Source: a virus. From it: 25,648 nucleotides of DNA. Below, piece after piece: positions 1 to 8,585 of the stretch. The notes beneath the pieces are model-generated. The model worked only from the letters and a program-made list of their open reading frames with translations. It searched no databases and was not told the origin of the DNA. The position numbers were made by a program, and so were the translations under genes. The stretch covers positions 1 to 25,648 of IMG/VR virus record IMGVR_UViG_3300042868_002925; one strand, 5' to 3'. Within the stretch, counting starts at the first letter, position 1. The number at the start of each line of letters is the position of its first letter.

Positions 1-1371
1 GATTTTTATTTGGAACGTCAGGATAATCCGAATGATAAATCAAAGGAACGTATTGATGCTATAAAAAAGAAATATAAAAATGTTGAAATAATCACCTCTA
101 GAGATGTACCATCTTTTATCAAAAAAAATGGAGGATATATTAGAGAATCTGTAAACGAAGCATTATTACTAGAAGGCGGGGCATATGGGCATATGAATCA
201 TCCATTTGATATTTCAATGAACCTTACATTTGGTGATTTGAAGAAAATTATCAATAACGCTTTAGATGGTAAATTAGGAGTAGTTAGAGAAAAAACCGAT
301 GGACAGGCGTTAGCAATCAGTTGGAAAAATGGTAGATTAATTGCCGCTCGTAACAAAGGGCACTTAGCAAATGGTGGAGCTAACGCTTTGGATATGAGTG
401 CGTTGGCATCTAAATTCGGAGGAAGAGGTGCATTAAGTGATGCATATAACTTCGCAATGAAAGATTTATCAGCCGCTATTAGTGGATTGGGAGAGAAGGA
501 AAGACAGAGTATATTTAAGGATGGTTCAGCGTTTTGTAACTTAGAGGTAATCTATCCACAAAATGCAAACGTAATCCCTTACGGACAATCTTTGTTAGTA
601 TTTCATAATGTAGTTGAATACGATGAGAAAGGTGTTGCAATTGGTGGTGTAAAAGGTGCTGAAAGTAAATTAGCATCTATGATTAAACAAACTAATGCAC
701 ACATCCAATCCAAATATACATTACAAGGACCTCCAATTACACAACTTCCAAAAGATGAGAAGTTAAGTTCTCAAAAAGGAAAATTCAATGGAATGCTATC
801 TAAACTACAAAGTGAGTTTGGATTAGGAGATAAAGATGGTATAGCTGAATATCATTTTGCTTGGTGGATGAAGTTTGTTAACAATTCTAAAAAGAATCTT
901 TCTCAATTAGAAAAAGAAGGATTGGCAAGAAGATGGGCATTTGATAATAAATCATTTGGTATAAAATCAGTTGCAGATGAGGATGCTAGAAAATGGGCAG
1001 ATGGTGTAGATAAAGATGCTAAAGATAAAATAATGAAAGGAAATATTCGTAAATTCGAAGATATATTCTTAGGAGTAGGTGCGGAGGTTCTTTCGTTTAT
1101 GAGTTCGGTATTAACTGCGCAGCCAGATAAAGCATTACAATCAATTAAAGCATCATTAGAATCATCTATATCAGATATTAGAAATGGTGGTAGTGAAGCC
1201 CAAATAAAGAGATTAGAGAAAGAACTACAAAGATTAAACGCTATTGGTGGGTTTGATAAGTTAGTTCCAAACGAAGGATTGGTATTTTTCTACAAAGGAA
1301 ATACCTATAAGTTAACGGGTACATTCGCTCCGTTAAATCAAATTTTAGGAATTTTTAAGTTTGGAAGATAA
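1..1371 (+). CDS. Ligase/nucleotidyltransferase-like phage protein, 5' truncated
   Basis: The frame is open to the left edge (codons from base 1 are Asp-Phe-Tyr). The first initiation-type codon is a TTG at 10, so the real start is probably outside the window. Numbering from that TTG, a phage-typical segment GGAYGHMNHPFD (residues 56-67) is followed by EKTDG with Lys95. This has the K-x-D-G form of motif I in covalent nucleotidyltransferases (DNA/RNA ligases, capping enzymes). Later segments fit the other motifs in order: AARNKGH near 112-118, NLEVIYP near 177-183 (Glu179), and close to the C-terminus NEGLVFF (Glu422) with YKL (Lys434). From family knowledge this would be an ATP-dependent end-joining or nucleotidyl transfer enzyme. 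A long helical insert (about 230-410) separates motifs III and IV, which is unusual. Activity and substrate are inference. It precedes the packaging genes, separated by 44 bp with promoter-like DNA. Confidence 0.6.
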   Translation, partial: DFYLERQDNPNDKSKERIDAIKKKYKNVEIITSRDVPSFIKKNGGYIRESVNEALLLEGGAYGHMNHPFDISMNLTFGDLKKIINNALDGKLGVVREKTDGQALAISWKNGRLIAARNKGHLANGGANALDMSALASKFGGRGALSDAYNFAMKDLSAAISGLGEKERQSIFKDGSAFCNLEVIYPQNANVIPYGQSLLVFHNVVEYDEKGVAIGGVKGAESKLASMIKQTNAHIQSKYTLQGPPITQLPKDEKLSSQKGKFNGMLSKLQSEFGLGDKDGIAEYHFAWWMKFVNNSKKNLSQLEKEGLARRWAFDNKSFGIKSVADEDARKWADGVDKDAKDKIMKGNIRKFEDIFLGVGAEVLSFMSSVLTAQPDKALQSIKASLESSISDIRNGGSEAQIKRLEKELQRLNAIGGFDKLVPNEGLVFFYKGNTYKLTGTFAPLNQILGIFKFGR

Positions 1372-1374
1372 ATT

Positions 1375-1407
1375 GTATATATATGTATATATAATAAGTT
1401 ATAAATA
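1375..1407 (+). promoter_or_regulatory. AT-rich promoter-like stretch with T4-late-type TATAAATA
   Basis: The 44-bp gap holds alternating TA runs ending in an exact TATAAATA at 1400-1407, the T4 late -10 consensus. It lies only 8 bp before the next ATG, so a transcript from it would have almost no leader. The upstream TATATATGTATATATAAT could be an alternative element. In DNA this AT-rich the match may be chance. Confidence 0.35.
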
Positions 1408-1415
1408 AATAAAAT

Positions 1416-2084
1416 ATGGCAAAGAGAAAAAGCTTTGAACAAAAAAATAATTACATTCACCCTAGTCGTAAGTTAATCATCGATACGGTATTTGGTAGAG
1501 AAGATACTACACAAAAGGTGCATGGTTATGAAGGTGAAGTTGAAACTGATAAAGAAGTTGGTGAAATTTGGACTGATAAAGAAGGAAAGACTTGGGAACA
1601 AAAAGATGGATACAAAATATCAGTTTCCCAAATGGATGATGTTAGAAAGTATTTAGAAAAATTAAATACTTGTCAAACCGAAGATTGTAATACTATAAAA
1701 TATAGTAATGCAGATAAAAAGTTAATTCGTAAGACTGGAAAATGTGCTACATGCTTAGCAAAAGAAGAAAGTGTGTTAAGAGCAGATGGTACATATCCAT
1801 TTTATGAAGATTATAAAATAACAAACAATCAGTTATCATATGTTATTGATTTGAAAGCTCAATTCGAAGAAGGATTGAGAGGAGTATCTCAAACATTAGA
1901 ATTTATTAATGAGGATGGTACTATTCAAAAATGGCATTATGATATTGATATTGATAAAGTAAAGGAAGATTTACAAAAAGATATAGATGGTGCAACCGAA
2001 GCAATTGAAGCTCTGTTGGAGAGGAAAGCAGCATTAGAAGATAAGTTACGAGAATTAAACCATTCAGAGCTTATAAAAAATTAA
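1416..2084 (+). CDS. Hypothetical Cys4 (zinc-ribbon-like) coiled-coil protein
   Basis: A 222-residue protein that I do not recognise. Visible features are four cysteines as C86-x4-C91 and C110-x2-C113, spaced like a small zinc-binding ribbon, and a charged C-terminal helix (about 185-217) with a coiled-coil look. The acidic middle is rich in Glu, Asp and Lys. It is the first full gene of a block leading to the large terminase. In T4 the small terminase subunit gp16 lies directly before gp17, so a small-terminase or packaging-adaptor role is possible by position only. There is no clear helix-turn-helix, and a membrane protein gene intervenes. The ATG at 1416 follows an A-rich leader with no Shine-Dalgarno. 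Confidence 0.75.
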   Translation: MAKRKSFEQKNNYIHPSRKLIIDTVFGREDTTQKVHGYEGEVETDKEVGEIWTDKEGKTWEQKDGYKISVSQMDDVRKYLEKLNTCQTEDCNTIKYSNADKKLIRKTGKCATCLAKEESVLRADGTYPFYEDYKITNNQLSYVIDLKAQFEEGLRGVSQTLEFINEDGTIQKWHYDIDIDKVKEDLQKDIDGATEAIEALLERKAALEDKLRELNHSELIKN

Positions 2085-2089
2085 AAATT

Positions 2090-2740
2090 ATGAAAAAATT
2101 ATTGAATTTTAAAAACATTGCTATCGCAGCATTGATTATTTATGTATTATTACAATGGTTCAACCCAGGCGGAGTTATGCCAGGTGGAAGAACTATTAGA
2201 ATCGATGGTAAAAAATATGAAGTTATCAAACACACAATTGATACCGTTGATATCGTAAAAACGAAAGTAGTAACTAAAAAAGGTGAAGATATCTATCACG
2301 AAACAATTGTTGAAAAAGAAGTAATGATTCCAACGGTAATTGATACAGCGGCATTGTTAAAAGATTATTATTCAAAAGTATTATACAAAGATGTATTGGT
2401 ATTACCTGATTCATTAGGAACAGTTGCGGTAACCGATACAATCTCACAAAACAAAATCTTAGGTAGAACTTTTAACGCTAGTGTTAAGCAAAGAATTATA
2501 AAAGAAACTACTATTGTTAAAGAACCCGCTAAAACTCAATTATACTATGGTTTAAATGGTGGATTTAATAAAGTTGATGTAGTTACATCAATAGGAGCTG
2601 GGTTAATCTTAAAGACAAAGAAAGATAAGATATATCAATTTAATTTAGGAGTAAACAATAGAGTTGTAGATGGTACAACCGGTGGATTATCACCATATAT
2701 CGGATTTGGTACTTATTGGAAAATTAGAGTAAAAAAATAA
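2090..2740 (+). CDS. Hypothetical N-terminally membrane-anchored protein
   Basis: 216 residues. A short positively charged start (MKKLLNFKN) is followed by a hydrophobic segment, about residues 10-24, which should act as an uncleaved signal anchor. The rest would then lie outside the inner membrane. The middle is rich in charged beta-type alternation (Val/Ile/Thr/Lys). The C-terminal 70 residues (YYGLNGGFN ... SPYIGFGTYW) have the Gly/aromatic alternation of an outer-membrane-barrel-like or beta-sandwich segment. A role at the envelope, for example in lysis or superinfection, is conceivable, but nothing diagnostic such as a lipobox is visible. It starts 5 bp after the previous gene, and its stop overlaps the terminase start in TAATG, suggesting translational coupling. 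Confidence 0.7.
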   Translation: MKKLLNFKNIAIAALIIYVLLQWFNPGGVMPGGRTIRIDGKKYEVIKHTIDTVDIVKTKVVTKKGEDIYHETIVEKEVMIPTVIDTAALLKDYYSKVLYKDVLVLPDSLGTVAVTDTISQNKILGRTFNASVKQRIIKETTIVKEPAKTQLYYGLNGGFNKVDVVTSIGAGLILKTKKDKIYQFNLGVNNRVVDGTTGGLSPYIGFGTYWKIRVKK

Positions 2741-4353
2741 TGAGTAATACAGTTCAGCAAAATACTAAAAATTTAAAGCAGATTATTGCTGAAGAGTATA
2801 AGAAGTGTGCATTAGACCCAATATACTTTATGAAGAAGTATTGTGTCATTCAACACCCTACTCGTGGTAAAATACCATTTCATCTATATCCATTTCAGGA
2901 GAATTGCTTAGATGAATTTAAAGATAATAGATTTAATATCATTCTTAAATCCCGCCAATTAGGTTTATCAACCCTATCGGCGGGCTTTATTCTTTGGAAG
3001 ATGATATTCAACCAAGACTTCAATGCATTGGTTATTGCAACTAAAGTAACTGTTGCAAAAAACTTAGTAGAGAAGGTAAGGGTTATGCACGATTTACTTC
3101 CTATTTGGTTAAGAGATGGTTCAACGGCAGCATCCGAAGATAACAAACTTTCCCTTAAATTAAAAAATGGTTCTCAAGTAAAAGCAATTGCAAGTTCTCC
3201 AGATGCAGGACGTTCGGAAGCCCTATCCCTATTAGTTGTGGATGAGGCAGCATTCATTAGAGATATCGATGATATTTGGTTATCAGCACAATCAACCCTA
3301 TCAACGGGTGGTTCTGCTATTATACTTTCTACACCAAATGGTGTTGGTAACTTTTTCCATAAAACTTGGGTAGAAGGCGAAAGTGGACAAAATGGTTTCA
3401 ATTGTATTAATTTACATTGGACTGTACACCCTGAAAGAAATCAGGCTTGGAGAGATGAGCAAACTCGCATTTTGGGAGTAAAAGGAGCATCGCAAGAATG
3501 TGATTGTGACTTTATTGGTTCGGGTGATACTGTAATCTCACCGGCATTATTGACTTGGTATAAAGATACATATGTTATGGAGCCCGTAGAAAAAAGAGGA
3601 TTCGATGGAAACCTTTGGATATGGGAGCATCCTAATTACAATAGACAATATATGATATCTGCCGACGTGGCGAGGGGAGATGGTTCGGATTATTCAACTT
3701 TCCAAATTATTGATATTGAAGATTCATCGCAAGTTGGTGAATACAAAGGTAAAATTGATACAAAAGATTTTGGAAACTTCCTTACAGCGATAGCAACTGA
3801 ATATAACAACGCATTATTGGTAGTAGAGAACTCAAACGTAGGATGGGCGACTATTCAACAAATCATAAACAGAGGATATGGTAACTTATTCTATATGAGT
3901 AATGATTTGAAATACATCGATACCGAGCGACAAATGAGTAATAAGTTTTATAGAGATGAGAAGCAATTAGTTGCCGGATTCTCTACAACAACAAAAACTC
4001 GTCCTCTTATCATTTCGGCATTAGATACCTATATAAATGATAAAGATATAATCATTCGTTCTGGTAGATTAATAGATGAATTATTCACATTCATATGGCA
4101 TGGTGGTAGAGCTGAAGCTATGAAAGGATATAATGATGACCTTACAATGGCGTTAGCAATCGGACTTTGGGTTCGTAATACCGCATTGAGATTGAGACAG
4201 GAAGGTATTGATTTAACAAAAACAATGTTGAACGCTACAACGATACAAAATAATACAGGAGTTTACGCCTCAAACTGGCAACAACAACGTAATCCGTATG
4301 AAATGGATTTGGGTAGAGGGGAAACTGAAAACTTAACTTGGTTACTTCGTTAA
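2740..4353 (+). CDS. gp17: Terminase large subunit (T4 gp17-like)
   Basis: A 537-residue packaging motor/nuclease (T4 gp17 is about 610). The N-terminal ATPase shows Walker A SRQLGLST (71-78), Walker B LLVVDEAA (164-171, with the catalytic Glu after Asp) and the coupling motif STPNG (197-201). The C-terminal RNase H-like nuclease shows SADVARGDGSDYS (acidic Asp309), VVENSNVGWA (Glu363) and GYNDDLTMALAIG (Asp466/Asp467), the usual three acidic positions. It would dock on the portal, cut concatemeric DNA and drive ATP-powered translocation into the prohead. The start overlaps the preceding stop by one base (TAATG). In T4, gp18 and gp19 (sheath and tube) follow. Here a small Cys-rich gene and the portal follow instead. 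Confidence 0.97.
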   Translation: MSNTVQQNTKNLKQIIAEEYKKCALDPIYFMKKYCVIQHPTRGKIPFHLYPFQENCLDEFKDNRFNIILKSRQLGLSTLSAGFILWKMIFNQDFNALVIATKVTVAKNLVEKVRVMHDLLPIWLRDGSTAASEDNKLSLKLKNGSQVKAIASSPDAGRSEALSLLVVDEAAFIRDIDDIWLSAQSTLSTGGSAIILSTPNGVGNFFHKTWVEGESGQNGFNCINLHWTVHPERNQAWRDEQTRILGVKGASQECDCDFIGSGDTVISPALLTWYKDTYVMEPVEKRGFDGNLWIWEHPNYNRQYMISADVARGDGSDYSTFQIIDIEDSSQVGEYKGKIDTKDFGNFLTAIATEYNNALLVVENSNVGWATIQQIINRGYGNLFYMSNDLKYIDTERQMSNKFYRDEKQLVAGFSTTTKTRPLIISALDTYINDKDIIIRSGRLIDELFTFIWHGGRAEAMKGYNDDLTMALAIGLWVRNTALRLRQEGIDLTKTMLNATTIQNNTGVYASNWQQQRNPYEMDLGRGETENLTWLLR

Positions 4354-4357
4354 TTTT

Positions 4358-4370
4358 TATATATTTATAT
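4358..4370 (+). promoter_or_regulatory. Putative late promoter, TATATATTTATAT
   Basis: Directly after the terminase stop lies TATATATTTATAT, 17 bp before the next ATG. The same core, TATATTTATA or a close variant, recurs in most larger gaps of this window. A TTG lies 19 bp upstream of the TATATTTA box (4338-4340), which also fits the Bacteroidota -33/-7 arrangement. Orientation is assigned from the genes, which are all plus strand. Confidence 0.45.
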
Positions 4371-4387
4371 GTTGAAACTATTATAAT

Positions 4388-4870
4388 ATGAAACTAATAA
4401 ATCTAATTCCACTAAAAGAAATGGATAATCCTTGTTGGAAAGGATATGAAATGGTGGGTACTAAAAATAAAAATGGTAAAGAAGTACCAAATTGTGTTCC
4501 TATTAAAGAAGAAGCAACTGATAATGAATATGATGAATTGGATGTTGAGCCTGAAGAAATTGAAGATTTTATTGAATTTTTAAAAGCATATAAAAATACT
4601 TTATCTGAAGCAAATTGCAATTGTGTGTATGAAGCAGAATATCAGGGTAGAGAAGTTCAGTTGGGTAAACCAATGCAAGGTGATATTAAAAAATTCAAAG
4701 TATATGTAAAGAACCCAGCAGGTAATGTTGTTAAGGTAAACTTTGGACAAAAGGGAATGAAAATTAGAAAATCAAATCCTGCGGCTAGAAAATCATTTAG
4801 AGCTAGAATGAATTGTGACAACCCCGGACCAAGACACAAAGCAAACTATTGGAGTTGTAGAAAATGGTAA
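4388..4870 (+). CDS. Cys-rich phage protein, possible head-associated
   Basis: 160 residues with six cysteines (16, 36, 77, 79, 143, 157). The N-terminal NPCWKGYEMVG ... VPNCVP (14-38) and the C-terminal RKSFRARMNCDNPGP ... YWSCRKW (134-160) are signatures I know from many phage proteins of unknown function. An acidic linker (40-62) and a helical segment separate them. The C-terminal half (82-160) is basic and beta-rich, suggesting nucleic-acid or capsid contact. The first residues, MKLINLIPLKE, resemble the start of the 9916 gene product and end in an L-x-E site. This may be a prohead-targeting peptide. It lies between terminase and portal behind its own promoter-like motif. Function is unknown. 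Confidence 0.75.
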   Translation: MKLINLIPLKEMDNPCWKGYEMVGTKNKNGKEVPNCVPIKEEATDNEYDELDVEPEEIEDFIEFLKAYKNTLSEANCNCVYEAEYQGREVQLGKPMQGDIKKFKVYVKNPAGNVVKVNFGQKGMKIRKSNPAARKSFRARMNCDNPGPRHKANYWSCRKW

Positions 4871-4874
4871 TTTA

Positions 4875-4906
4875 TTTGTTAATTTCAAATAATTTCCATA
4901 TCTTTA
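4875..4906 (+). promoter_or_regulatory. Putative Bacteroidota-type promoter before the portal gene
   Basis: TTTG at 4875-4878 is followed, 20 bp later, by TATCTTTA at 4899-4906. This fits the Bacteroidota housekeeping pattern TTG (-33) / TAnnTTTG (-7) except for the last base. The portal ATG is at 4927. This gap lacks the TATATTTATA motif seen elsewhere, so it may be read by unmodified host polymerase. Confidence 0.35.
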
Positions 4907-4926
4907 AACAAACTATAAAATAACAA

Positions 4927-6651
4927 ATGGCAGATAAAACATTTTTCGGTAGGTTACAAAAATTATTTTCAACTAAAACTATCGTTCGTAGAACCTCTAA
5001 GGGGTTAAGGGTAATTGATACAGATGAGTATCAAAGTTTATCAACAAATTTAATTGATAGATACAGTCGTATGAAAGTACCACAATATAGTGGTGGTTTG
5101 ATGGAATCAGCGATGGCATATCAGCAAGTTCGTATTGATTTATTTAGAGATTATGATGGAATGGATAACGACCCTATCATATCATCGGCATTAAATATAT
5201 ACGCTGATGAATCAACAGTTAAGAACGAATTGGGTGATGTATTAAAAATCAATTGTCCAAACGAAAACACAAAAGAAATACTTCATAATTTATTTTATGA
5301 TATTCTTAATATAGAATTTAATTTATGGCCTTGGACTAGAAACTTAGTTAAGTATGGCGATTTCTTTTTACAATTAGAAATTTCACCTGAATTGGGTATC
5401 ATAAATACAACGCCGTTATCAGTATATGAAACGAGTAGAGTAGAAGGATTTGACCAAGAAAATCCACAAAGAGTAAAATTTGTGTATTCGCCATTCCAAA
5501 ACCCAAACAGCGCATTATCAACGGCATCTGCTAAGAAAGAATATGAGAATTATGAAATAGCTCACTTCCGATTATATTCAGATTCAAACTTCCTACCTTA
5601 TGGTAAATCTATGATTGAAGGTGGTAGAAGAGTTTGGAAACAATTATCATTAATGGAAGATGCGATGTTAATCCATCGTATTATGAGAGCACCTGAAAAG
5701 AGAATCTTTAAAGTGGATGTTGGTAATATTCCACCAACCGAAGTTGATAACTACATGCAAAAAATTATCAACTCATCTAAGAAAGTTCCATTTTTGGATG
5801 CAAATACCGGTGAGTACAATTTAAAATACAACATACAAAACCTTATTGAAGATTATTATATGCCAGTTCGTGGTAGTGATAATGGTACTTCAATTGATAC
5901 TCTAAAAGGTTTGGAATATAATATGATTGATGATATTAACTACTTAAAAGGTAAGTTGATGGCAGCATTGCATATTCCGAAAGTATATTTAGGATATGAA
6001 GAAGATATTAGTGGTAAGGCTACTTTAGCAGGACAAGATATTCGTTTTGCAAAAACAATCGAAAGAATCCAAAAGGTATTAGTATCAGAATTGACTAAGA
6101 TAGCAATCGTTCACTTATATGCACAGGGATTAGATAGTGGTGATGATTTAGATTTCCAATTAGAATTAACTATTCCATCTAAAATCTATGAGCAAGAGAA
6201 GGTAGAATTATATACATCTAAGATTGCATTGATTACTCAAATGCAACAAACCAAAATGTTCTCTAAAAAATGGATGTATGATGCTATTATGAATATGACT
6301 CCTGAAGAGCAAGATGATTTGACTGTTGATGTGATTGAAGATACTAAACAAATGTTCCGATTAACATCAATTGAAACTCAAGGTGTTGACCCGGCAAAAG
6401 AAACCGGAACGGATGAAACAACTAATGTAGAAGAGGAAATTCAAAAAATAAAAAATGAATTAGATGAAGAAGGAAAAGTTGGTAGACCAGCAGACCCTAT
6501 TAGATATGGTAAGGATGACCACCATTTAGGTAGAGACCCGTTAGGTATTAAGAGTTTAAAACAAAAAGCTCAAAGAGAAAACAAAGAGATATTCAAAGAT
6601 ATGCTGGGTAATAAAAAGACTATTTTGATGGAAGATTTGGATAAAAAGTAA
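4927..6651 (+). CDS. gp20: Portal vertex protein (T4 gp20-like)
   Basis: 574 residues (T4 gp20 is 524). Portal proteins form the dodecameric ring at one head vertex through which terminase pumps DNA and onto which the neck assembles. The order of segments fits gp20: a variable basic N-terminus, then DGMDNDPIISSALNIYADE (about 78-96), the WPWTRNLVKYGDFFLQLEI region, and RVWKQLSLMEDAMLIHRIMRA (the wing/stem start). Then come LKGLEYNMIDDINYLKGKL and a long helix with GQDIRFAKTIERIQKVL, followed by a charged C-terminal tail (about 480-574). The call also rests on context: terminase upstream, protease, scaffold and capsid downstream. The leader is A-rich without Shine-Dalgarno. Confidence 0.93.
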   Translation: MADKTFFGRLQKLFSTKTIVRRTSKGLRVIDTDEYQSLSTNLIDRYSRMKVPQYSGGLMESAMAYQQVRIDLFRDYDGMDNDPIISSALNIYADESTVKNELGDVLKINCPNENTKEILHNLFYDILNIEFNLWPWTRNLVKYGDFFLQLEISPELGIINTTPLSVYETSRVEGFDQENPQRVKFVYSPFQNPNSALSTASAKKEYENYEIAHFRLYSDSNFLPYGKSMIEGGRRVWKQLSLMEDAMLIHRIMRAPEKRIFKVDVGNIPPTEVDNYMQKIINSSKKVPFLDANTGEYNLKYNIQNLIEDYYMPVRGSDNGTSIDTLKGLEYNMIDDINYLKGKLMAALHIPKVYLGYEEDISGKATLAGQDIRFAKTIERIQKVLVSELTKIAIVHLYAQGLDSGDDLDFQLELTIPSKIYEQEKVELYTSKIALITQMQQTKMFSKKWMYDAIMNMTPEEQDDLTVDVIEDTKQMFRLTSIETQGVDPAKETGTDETTNVEEEIQKIKNELDEEGKVGRPADPIRYGKDDHHLGRDPLGIKSLKQKAQRENKEIFKDMLGNKKTILMEDLDKK

Positions 6652-6667
6652 TATTCCACAATAAAAG

Positions 6668-6678
6668 TATATTTATAT
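6668..6678 (+). promoter_or_regulatory. Putative late promoter, TATATTTATAT
   Basis: TATATTTATAT in the 46-bp gap after the portal gene, 19 bp before the next ATG. No TTG lies 19-21 bp upstream, so a host -33 box is absent. That is what is expected of T4-type late promoters, which have only a -10 element. Confidence 0.4.
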
Positions 6679-6697
6679 CAGAGAAATTAAACAATTA

Positions 6698-7573
6698 ATG
6701 AAAAATATTAAGCACTCCAAATTTAAAAACACAGGATTCATTTTTGAATTGTTAGTTAGACAGATTACATCTGAAATAATGTCTGGCACAACAAATTCAA
6801 AAGCAGAAAAGATATTAAAAGAATATTTCTCTGCTAAAAAAGAACTTTCAAAAGAATTGAAACTATATCAGTATTTAATAAATGAAAGATATAATTCCGA
6901 ATCTAAAGCACAAAAGTTTGTTGAAACTGTATGTGAAGCACGTAAGAGATTGGATGAGCAAAAGCTTACAAAAGAAAAATATAATCTTATTAAAGAGATA
7001 AAAGAAATTTATAATATAGATGATTTTATTAAATCTCCTATTTCAAATTATAAAAACTTAGCATCTATTTACAAAGTTTTTGAAGCAACTATCACTAAAG
7101 AATCATTTGAACCAAAGGATATTGTTAATTCTAAATTTACAATCGTTGAGAACATAATTAACTCATCTATTGAGAATAAAGATAAAAAAGTTACCGATAG
7201 AGTATTGGAAGAGTATAGAAAGCAAGATGAGGAAGTTAGAATGTTATCATACAAAATGTTAGTTGAAAACTTTAATTCCAAATACAACAACCTTTCGGCC
7301 GGACAAAAAAACTTACTTAAAGAGTATATTAACAATATCAACAATACTGGCAAATTAAAAGAGTATGTTAATAATGAAGTTAATACGTTATCTGAAGGAT
7401 TAAAATCGATAGGTTCTAAAATCAATGATAAAGTAACTAAAATCAAATTAGCTGAAACAATTTCAAATATTAAAAAAATTAAGACGGTTAAAAGATTGAG
7501 AGAATCTCACTTATCAGCATTAATGATGAGTTACGAATTATTAAAAGAATTAAAAGATAGCTTAAATAAATAA
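6698..7573 (+). CDS. Hypothetical helical protein, prohead-core candidate
   Basis: 291 residues, almost entirely alpha-helical and very rich in Lys, Glu, Asn and Ile, with no cysteine motif or membrane segment beyond one Cys near residue 80. The start KHSKFKNTGFIFELLVRQIT is a segment I associate with uncharacterised structural-cluster proteins of T4-like marine and flavobacterial phages. It sits between portal and protease, where T4 carries the small prohead core genes 67 and 68. A core or scaffold-accessory role is therefore reasonable but inferred only from position and composition. Several L-x-E triplets are present, potential gp21 cleavage sites. Confidence 0.75.
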   Translation: MKNIKHSKFKNTGFIFELLVRQITSEIMSGTTNSKAEKILKEYFSAKKELSKELKLYQYLINERYNSESKAQKFVETVCEARKRLDEQKLTKEKYNLIKEIKEIYNIDDFIKSPISNYKNLASIYKVFEATITKESFEPKDIVNSKFTIVENIINSSIENKDKKVTDRVLEEYRKQDEEVRMLSYKMLVENFNSKYNNLSAGQKNLLKEYINNINNTGKLKEYVNNEVNTLSEGLKSIGSKINDKVTKIKLAETISNIKKIKTVKRLRESHLSALMMSYELLKELKDSLNK

Positions 7574-7576
7574 AAA

Positions 7577-7807
7577 ATGATAAATTATAGAATTTATAAA
7601 GTAGAAACATTCGCATCATCAAGTGTAACGGGTTCCGTATCCGAAAAAGCTTGGGGTGTTATGAAAGACCATAATGGAACTTTAGGCGGAATCGTAATGG
7701 AAGGTGGCGGAACATTGTTTGGTTCACATATGATTACGGGTCAAGTATATCCGTGTTATCCACGACAAATTAGTTGTTCAACGGGTTCATTTAGTATTTT
7801 TTCATAA
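7577..7807 (+). CDS. Small hypothetical protein, Gly/Ser-rich
   Basis: 76 residues, starting 3 bp after the preceding stop. It is beta-type and Gly/Ser/Thr-rich (GGIVMEGGGTLFGSHM), ending with GQVYPCYPRQISCSTGSF. Such short beta proteins with a PCYP-like C-terminus occur among phage virion surface proteins, so it may be a decoration or head-surface component. No family assignment is possible by eye. The composition differs sharply from the Lys/Glu-rich helical neighbours. Confidence 0.6.
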   Translation: MINYRIYKVETFASSSVTGSVSEKAWGVMKDHNGTLGGIVMEGGGTLFGSHMITGQVYPCYPRQISCSTGSFSIFS

Positions 7808-7817
7808 ATAATTAGAA

Positions 7818-8585
7818 ATGCCAGCACAATCTAAAGCACAACAACGATTTATGGGTATGGTTCACGCTGCACAAAAGGGTGATATGGAAAATCCATCACC
7901 TGAAGTAGAAAAAGCAGCAGATTCAATGTCCGATAAAGATGCTAAAGATTTTGCATCAACTTCACATAAAGGACTTCCTGATAAAATAAAAGAAATGGTG
8001 TTGGCTGAATTACGTTCAGTAAGAGCTATCCAAACTGATTACGCTAAAACATTAGATGCTATTCAGCAAAACTTAGAAGGATATAAAAAATCTAAAGGAA
8101 CTCCAAACGAAAATCAATATGTACAAAAACTTAAAGCACTAACTGCACAAAAGAAAAAACTTTCCGCAGAATTAGATGCAAAGGTTAGTGGTATGTACAA
8201 AGATGCAGAATTGAAAGTAGATGAAATGAATACTACTGGCAATGTGCAAGGATATGGTACACCGCACGCATTTGGTAAAGGTGAGGATGAAAAAACTAAA
8301 GGTAAAAGACAAGCTGATTTGACTGGATATAGTGTAGTTAAAGAAAATCGTTGGTTAGAACTAAAAAAAGATGAATCAACTGCACAATCTAAAATTGGTA
8401 GAGGTATATCTAATATCAATAAACAATTAAAAGAAATGGAAACTTTTCTTAATTGGTATGGGAAAATTAAGAACGAAAGTGGGGTAGATAATAAAAGTTA
8501 TTGGAAAAGAACAAATAGTCATATTTATAGTATAAAGGAACGATTACTAAAATTAGACCAAAAAATAAGACAAATTTCAGAATAA
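7818..8585 (+). CDS. DUF3008-type N-terminus with long coiled-coil extension
   Basis: 255 residues. Residues 1-57 (QQRFMGMVHAAQKG ... SPEVEKAADSM ... DAKDFASTSHKGLPDKIK) match the small family DUF3008, usually a stand-alone protein of about 60-70 residues found in phages and bacteria. Here it is fused to about 200 residues of charged helix with coiled-coil character (60-125 and 175-255). A Gly/Pro-containing hinge (GYGTPHAFGKG) lies near residues 148-158. The function of DUF3008 is not known to me. Its location in the head cluster suggests a virion or core protein. Its stop overlaps the next start in TAATG. Confidence 0.75.
   Translation: MPAQSKAQQRFMGMVHAAQKGDMENPSPEVEKAADSMSDKDAKDFASTSHKGLPDKIKEMVLAELRSVRAIQTDYAKTLDAIQQNLEGYKKSKGTPNENQYVQKLKALTAQKKKLSAELDAKVSGMYKDAELKVDEMNTTGNVQGYGTPHAFGKGEDEKTKGKRQADLTGYSVVKENRWLELKKDESTAQSKIGRGISNINKQLKEMETFLNWYGKIKNESGVDNKSYWKRTNSHIYSIKERLLKLDQKIRQISE

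Noticed and set aside
10-12. TTG as the real start of the first gene
   Set aside because: The frame stays open to base 1 and no leader features precede it; a truncated gene at the window edge is simpler.
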